NCBI RefSeq assembly: GCF_050947335.1
Contig: NC_134983.1
Coordinates: 2,232,001-2,296,000 of the forward strand
Length of the DNA stretch: 64,000 nucleotides
Direction: 5' to 3'
DNA from: Megachile rotundata
Taxonomy: Eukaryota; Arthropoda; Insecta; Hymenoptera; Megachilidae
A program made the position numbers and the translations under genes. A model generated the notes under the pieces. That model saw nothing but the letters and a program-made list of their open reading frames with translations, searched no databases and had not been told where the DNA came from. Shown here one piece after another: positions 60,501 to 64,000 of this stretch (positions within the stretch are counted from its first letter, which is position 1; the number at the start of each line of letters is the position of its first letter).

Positions 60501-63500
60501 AAATTATTTTATACTTTTTAGTGCATTTTGAAGTCGGCGTATTTTTTTTCTTAAAATTATTTTATTTCACGCTTTTTAGTGGAATGGGGAGAATTGTATA
60601 GAATACTGTGAGACAGTTCTTCCGGGCTTTTTTTTGTCTGCGTAAATGCCATGAACATAATTAAGTAAAAGACAACATGGATATTTGTTTTTCAATTTTT
60701 TTTTTCGCTAATATCTCGAAAACTAAAGCTTTCCGTCAATTATGCATAAGGAAAAGGTTGTCCAGAATCATGCCCCTGATAACATATTAAGAGGACATTA
60801 AAATCGTTCGAAGTTGATTTCAGAAGTTAATAACAATTTTTCGCTAATATCTCGAAAACTTAAGCTTTCCGCGAAATTTGTATATGAACAAAATTGTTCA
60901 GAATCATGTCCGTGATAAGATATTAAAAGCGCACTAAAATTGAGCAAAGTTTATTTCAAAAGTTGCCGGTTGTCTTGCAATAACAATACTTTGCAATTAA
61001 AAAATGAAAAATTTTTTGATAATGGTATCAATGGGGAGTCAGAACCTACCAGATGCAAAAGGTTTCGTTCCGATCGGTCCACTCAGCTAATCGGGGAACA
61101 AACATAGAAAAAAAAAATATATACATATGGGTGTCCCGCAATTAGTGTAGGACCCGAAAAGGGGTGGTAGGTGGGGCGATTCTGAACAACTTTTTCCTTT
61201 GCCAAAATATTGGTTGAGGCTCCATTTTCGAGTTATTAGCAAAAAACACTGACCAATGAGAGCGTGCATAGACTGGGCGCGCGAAAGCGTGAGCGACAGC
61301 TTCGAATATGACGGCCGATCGTCGTCGTGAACAAACGTATCGATACCGTCGGTATAACGTCGGTATAACGTCGGTATATCGTCGGTATAACAGGAAGCTA
61401 TTAGCTGAAAGTTAAATTGAATAACGAATTAAGAAGTTAAGAATAATATTAAGTTCTTCGTAATTCGTGAATGGGAGATAAACCAATTAGTTGTTGTTTA
61501 CCCAGACCAAGTATCTTGTATTTATTTTAAGCCTTCAAAAAGGAAAAAGAATAAATTCACGAAAATTCATTCTGTCGATTATTCTAATGAAGCAAATGAA
61601 TAAATTCACGTTTCAAGACGAATGAGTACCTTCCCTACGAAATGGGATAAAATTGGAATAAAATATCTAATGCAGTACCTCATTGAAGTGAAATAAATCA
61701 ATTGCTGCGTATGTATAATTTTAAAAATATGGAAACAACTTAAATAAAACTTACCCATTGATTCATGAAAAAACTAGCTTCGATAAAAAATATTTATGTC
61801 ACCGGGTAGATCCACCGATCAGAGCATCAACAGCTGATATCCTGGCAGGGTCAATGAACTCTCAATTTATTTCACTGTCTCTTTCTAATAATTGCACAAC
61901 ATAAGCACGACCGGTAAACGGACCGAATGAAAACGCGTGAACGATTATTCATAGATATGTATGTTTAACGATACGCTATATTCTCATTATAAGGTATCCG
62001 AATTGAGGAATCGATATTATATTGTATTTTATTAGAAGACATTGTTAGACTGGCCACGGATCGCGGTTTCGTTCTCGATCGCGAGGCATACGTCGCGAAC
62101 GGTTGCCATGCAACGATGATCTGTTGAACGACTGCAGCGTCGATCGACAGTCATCGTTTATTGTCGAAAGATACGTGTTGAAATAAAATGTATCGTTGTT
62201 TTTAATAAAAAATTCTGTTTTCTTGCTTTCAAGATAATATAGTTTAAATTATTTATGAATATTCGTTTATGTGTTTTCATGCGTCGTATTTATGTGTTGA
62301 ACTCACAGTGAAAATTAGTGAAAATTAGTGAAAAATGACAGAAAAAAGTGATAATGAATACTAATAATGAGAGATGACAGTGATAGGTGACAGTGAAGTT
62401 TCTTGAGAGTTTTTTCAAAGTTTCTATTATTTATGAGAACAGTAAGGATCGGTGGATCGACCCAGTGACAGAGATGCATTTTCATCGTGATTATTTGCGG
62501 TTCAATGGGTGAGTTACATTTAAATTTATTAATTATTCAATTCAAATTTTTATTTGTTGAATAGAAAAGTTATTTAATTTTTTAAAAATGAGAATTTGTT
62601 CTTTTTCATCATGACAATATCGAACGAAAATAATTTTCCATATTTTATCCGTTATTTCTTTGCCATAACGAATAAACGTATCGAATAAATTCGATTTACT
62701 TTGATTACGTGAGTAGAGACTAATTTTGTTATTTCTTATTCATGAATGAATGATAATTCAACAATAATCCAGATTTTTTTATTCATTATGCAACGTAACT
62801 TTCATCTAACAGCTTTCTATTATACCGACGTTATTCCGACGTTATACCGACGTTATACCGACAGTATCGATACATTTGTTCACGACGACGATCGGCCGTC
62901 ATATTCGAAGCTTTTGCTCACGCTTTCGCGCACCCGGTCTATGCGCGCTCTCATTGGTCAGTGTTTTTTGCTAATAACTCGAAAATGGAGCCTCAACCAA
63001 TATTTTGGCAAAGGAAAAAGTTGTTCAGAATCGCCCCACCTACCACCCCTTTTCGGGTCCTACACTAATTGCGGGACACCCTGTATACTGATCGAATTGA
63101 GTAACCTCCTCCTTTTTCGAAGTTGGTTAAAAAATTCGGTTATCCACAGACCGTGCTACTAGCACGGCTTACTGGCATAGTGTAAACAGTTACAAATGAC
63201 ATAGAAAAAGAGTTGGATATTATTTAAAATAATCTTCTGAGTTAATTTCAAATAATATTGAGAATTTCAGATTTAAAATTCTATAAAATTCTAAAATATT
63301 TAAATTGCAAAATTCTTAAATTCTACATTCAACAAAAATATGCTGCGTTGATGTTGCTCACTGTGTTTTCCAATCTTTTAACTTTATATGTTACTATACA
63401 TTCATACTATTATCTACAGCTAATTGAGAACTAATGGGTCTTTGCGATGCACTTTTCTTTTACACGCTCAAGTATTTAAATGAGATGATCTAATAATTCT

Positions 63501-64000
63501 TATATAACGAGAAGGAGGTGCTTTCTAATTTATACTCTTTAAAACTCCTCCAAATTCAATCAAATACAAATTATCTTTAATAATGTAAATATAAAAAAAT
63601 ATGCATACTCAATTTATAATCTATCTAAAATAATTGTCAATACCATCATTTTAATATTACTTATTTCAGTGGACTAAAAATTATAATGTATGTTTAGTAC
63701 AACGATTGTAGAATCGTAATGTTTTAGCAATAACAATGTACAAAACTTTTTCTAATATAAACAAAATTAATTTTTGTACAAATAACATTTTTCCGAAGCA
63801 CAGGTTTCAAAACAGTACGGTTTTATTAAATTATAATTTATTAGATATCGTTTGGAAAACTGTGGAGAAAATCACAGTATGGACATAAAGATACACCCGG
63901 ACAAAAAAAGGGACATATGGTATCAAGACGCAAGGAGCTGCGTGTTATTACACAGACACATTATTGAGTTAGTATTATTAATCGTTCCAGATTATTCTCC
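48128..64000 (+). CDS. Insect odorant receptor (Or family), 5' exons; runs off right edge
   Basis: Seven-transmembrane ligand-gated channel subunit that works with Orco in sensory-neuron dendrites. Exons read as join(48128..48271, 49107..49232, 49330..49450, about 56773..57094, 63845..64000+), with matching phases 0,0,1,2. N-terminus SKYYLCLIGQWPHQST is the typical 'L.G.WP.Q' start of hymenopteran ORs. Then come GWIDGD-like CGGLVTAWIDGDMESFLEGF, the charged loop DIMQEDWKIYKEVKNEYNI, TM segments near VYFVTAFLFGVITPFAATT and the loop HECGLCEILRYRLENCGE split between exons 4 and 5. The fourth exon's start is uncertain, and both large introns (7.3 and 6.8 kb) are full of transposons. The coding exons show no stops. 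Confidence 0.82.
49107..49232 (+). CDS. Odorant receptor exon 2
   Basis: Acceptor TTTTCAG|TGC, donor CAG|GTACAG, both phase 0. Encodes CGGLVTAWIDGDMESFLEGF and the hydrophobic FVISLMCLAKFINFVYNHDQ (TM2). Confidence 0.8.
49330..49450 (+). CDS. Odorant receptor exon 3
   Basis: Acceptor AATGCAG|ATG, donor GCAG|GTAAGA, leaving phase 1. Encodes the charged intracellular loop MKRLLDIMQEDWKIYKEVKN to EQYAAGNRIVTNFA. Confidence 0.8.
49451..50879. other. Receptor intron 3, left part: AT-rich, with AT microsatellite
   Basis: 49530-49690 is an (AT)n / ATAATTATAT palindromic tract. The rest is AT-rich with no element boundary seen. Confidence 0.5.
50885..51970. mobile_element. Transib-like non-autonomous element
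   Basis: Terminal inverted repeats of about 38 bp begin with heptamer CACAGTG (left 50885; right, inverted, ending 51970) and continue GGCGAAAAACG(T/G)CGAA then AACGTGGACAAAA. A perfect 5-bp duplication CGATG flanks it (50880-50884, 51971-51975). CACWRTG ends and 5-bp CG-rich duplications are the known signature of Transib, the relative of RAG1. 1,086 bp, no transposase frame; the interior has a (TA)n run at 51540-51577. Confidence 0.75.
51540..51577. repeat. (TA)n microsatellite
   Basis: About 17 uninterrupted TA units within the Transib-like element, followed by ATTAGATATT-type inverted words. Confidence 0.9.
52319..52590 (+). repeat. Element E, copy E1 (GGTACAAACG-iterated repeat)
   Basis: Matches E2 in the opposite orientation, from CCTACCTGAAC through CAATTGTATCGTGTTTA and several CGTTTGTACC words to CGTTTGTACCACTTTTACTTTC. 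One unit only. Class unknown. Confidence 0.6.
52600..53129 (-). mobile_element. Element D, copy D4 (partial, reverse)
   Basis: Right end CATTTACGGAGAGAATAGTG followed by TA; interior matches D2/D3 reversed (ATTAGTATGTGTCTCACCGA, TTTGGTGTCATTTTAATCAG). The left terminus is not recognisable. Abuts element H at a shared TA. Confidence 0.7.
53132..53665. mobile_element. Element H, pogo-like MITE
   Basis: CAGTATTGATTCGTAATAAG and, inverted, CTTGTTACGAATCAATACTG, flanked by TA. Two internal hairpins made of GATTCGTAACAAGCAA words lie at 53138-53188 and 53370-53420. 534 bp, no ORF. Confidence 0.82.
53668..54732. other. Receptor intron, no element recognised
   Basis: AT-rich with a run of 14 G at 54147-54160. 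Open frames on both strands here have no family resemblance. Confidence 0.5.
54733..55713 (+). mobile_element. Element B, copy B3
   Basis: Inverted arms 54740-54925 and 54950-55140 almost touch (hairpin), followed by ATCGGCGACTGCGTGTTGAC, 135-bp-type units and the terminus CCTTTTTCGAAGTCGGTTAA. No coding capacity. Confidence 0.82.
55790..56232. mobile_element. Element D, copy D5 (diverged)
   Basis: Diverged match to D: TTTACTATCGCATTCGTTTC, TAATTACAATCATAATTACT, TATGTGTCTCACCGAT, and an end ATTTACGAACACCATACTG followed by TA. The left terminus is eroded. Confidence 0.6.
56286..56745 (-). repeat. Element E, copy E2, with 143-bp tandem units
   Basis: GTACAAACGAAAG-like starts at 56301, 56443 and 56586 give a 142-143-bp period over 2.3 units. 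At least ten (G)GTACAAAC words occur. The right part CAATTGAAAGAAATAAAATT to CAGGTAGG matches E1 reversed. Confidence 0.75.
56773..57094 (+). CDS. Odorant receptor exon 4
   Basis: Contains TM3 (VYFVTAFLFGVITPFAATT), the FVDVDKYYYPLMVHSYFG segment, TM4 (TAVVVAVDSIIIIFVIHECG) and CEILR; donor at 57095 leaves phase 2. Two phase-1-compatible acceptors exist: AATAG|GC (start 56773) and GACAG|CT (start 56833). The first keeps a full-length membrane segment but makes the loop long; the second makes it short. Confidence 0.75.
57181..58314 (+). mobile_element. Element B, copy B4
   Basis: Inverted arms 57181-57375 and 57393-57585 form a near-perfect hairpin. They are followed by CACGCTTTTTAGTGGAATGG, the CGGCGACTGCATGTTGACTC segment, 135-bp-type units, a (TAA)n/poly-A stretch and the terminus TTTTTCGAAGTCGGTTAA. 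The cleanest short copy in the window. Confidence 0.85.
58342..59463 (+). repeat. Solo LTR, 1122 bp
   Basis: TGTTACGAG...TACGTAACA, flanked by ATAC / ATAG (one mismatch). Promoter-like TATTTATA at 59215 and AATAAA at 59438 are in the right order for a + LTR. Four imperfect 52-bp units starting GAACGAACCGACGTA lie at 58462-58660. GC-rich against the flanks. Gypsy-type by ends and 4-bp duplication. Confidence 0.75.
58462..58660 (+). repeat. 52-bp imperfect tandem repeat in the LTR
   Basis: Units begin at about 58462, 58513, 58566 and 58617, each with GAACGAACCRACGTA and usually GGCTAACGCCGGG. Alternate units end GTGTCACAGGAAA, suggesting a higher-order two-unit period. Confidence 0.75.
59748..63130 (+). 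mobile_element. Element B, copy B5, split by A1
   Basis: Starts CAATAAAATAATTTTAAGAG, arms 59755-59945 and 60370-60575 enclosing the same 430-bp core as B2 but inverted. Then come 135-bp-type units (60705-61000), element A1, and the terminus CTTTTTCGAAGTTGGTTAA after 63088. The open frame 59975-60217 (-) is the counterpart of 37943-38251 (+). Confidence 0.82.
61124..63083. mobile_element. Element A, copy A1
   Basis: Left GGGTGTCCCGCAATTAGTG and right CACTAATTGCGGGACACCCTG. Inverted repeats of about 280 bp contain iterated GGTATAACGTC (61336-61390; inverted 62818-62865). About 1.96 kb with no transposase-like frame; the 62746-63162 frame is the right arm. Confidence 0.83.
63189..63844. other. 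Receptor intron, right end, no element seen
   Basis: AT-rich sequence leading to the exon-5 acceptor at 63844. No feature beyond a short AAATTCTAAAATATTT tract at 63270-63310. Confidence 0.5.
63845..64000 (+). CDS. Odorant receptor exon 5 (partial at window edge)
   Basis: Acceptor TTATTAG|A completes the Arg codon left by exon 4. Encodes RYRLENCGENHSMDIKIHPD and SCVLLHRHIIELVLLIVPDY, with the expected Cys-x-x-x-His loop before the next membrane segment. Open to the last base. Confidence 0.78.

Larger units (their letters stand above)
59569..63188. mobile_element. Element F, copy F2, split by B5
   Basis: Left ATGCCAGTAACCTGTACGAG and right CGTGCTACTAGCACGGCTTA then GGCATAGTGTAAAC resemble F1 ends. 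Left part 59569-59747 and right part 63131-63188 are separated by B5. Own length about 240 bp. Confidence 0.55.

Noticed and set aside
62746..63162. 138-codon frame at the right end of A1
   Set aside because: Terminal inverted repeat of element A plus the tail of B5; the equivalent frames in A2 are broken or antisense.

Overview
This is a eukaryotic, AT-rich window from an insect. The conserved split genes fit Hymenoptera best (an ant or bee; species not determinable). It has two host genes, both on the + strand, and a very heavy load of nested, mostly dead mobile elements.

Host genes. (1) 704-13817 holds the 3' half of an atypical soluble guanylyl cyclase of the Gyc88E / beta-3 type: six exons with consistent splice phases, covering the signalling helix, the whole cyclase catalytic domain and a Ser-rich C-terminal tail. 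The haem (HNOB) and HNOBA parts lie upstream of the window. (2) 48128-64000 holds the 5' part of an insect odorant receptor (7-TM ion channel). Five exons are visible, and two introns of about 7 kb each are packed with transposons. The gene runs off the right edge.

Layout. 1-13.8 kb: cyclase exons, with introns holding element B1, a small inverted-repeat element, element F1, an LTR-like block with heat-shock-element motifs, and several degenerate short-period AT tracts. 13.8-24.5 kb: intergenic DNA with inverted-repeat elements (14525-15272; 23390-24387 with a second one inside) and a solo LTR (17455-18114, TSD CCCT). 24.56-45.89 kb: one 21-kb nest. A Tc1-like inverted-repeat element was hit by a BEL/Pao LTR retrotransposon. 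Its pol took an internally deleted mariner, and its 3' LTR took a non-LTR retrotransposon (LINE). The LINE in turn carries two solo LTRs, two copies of MITE D (one of them inside B) and element A, which holds element B, which holds the second D copy. 46.3-47.4 kb: another probable solo LTR. 48-64 kb: receptor exons with, between them, a Transib-like element whose ends resemble recombination signal sequences, pogo-like MITEs D and H, B3, B4, a 1.1-kb solo LTR, and the nest F2 > B5 > A1.

Most insertion boundaries were read from the sequence itself: target-site duplications, inverted termini, and restoration of the interrupted host-element reading frame or of an empty site in another copy. No element here looks autonomous: every transposon coding region carries stops, frameshifts or insertions. 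I found no tRNA, rRNA or CRISPR. The letters A, B, D, E, F, H, K and L are my own labels; no database was searched.
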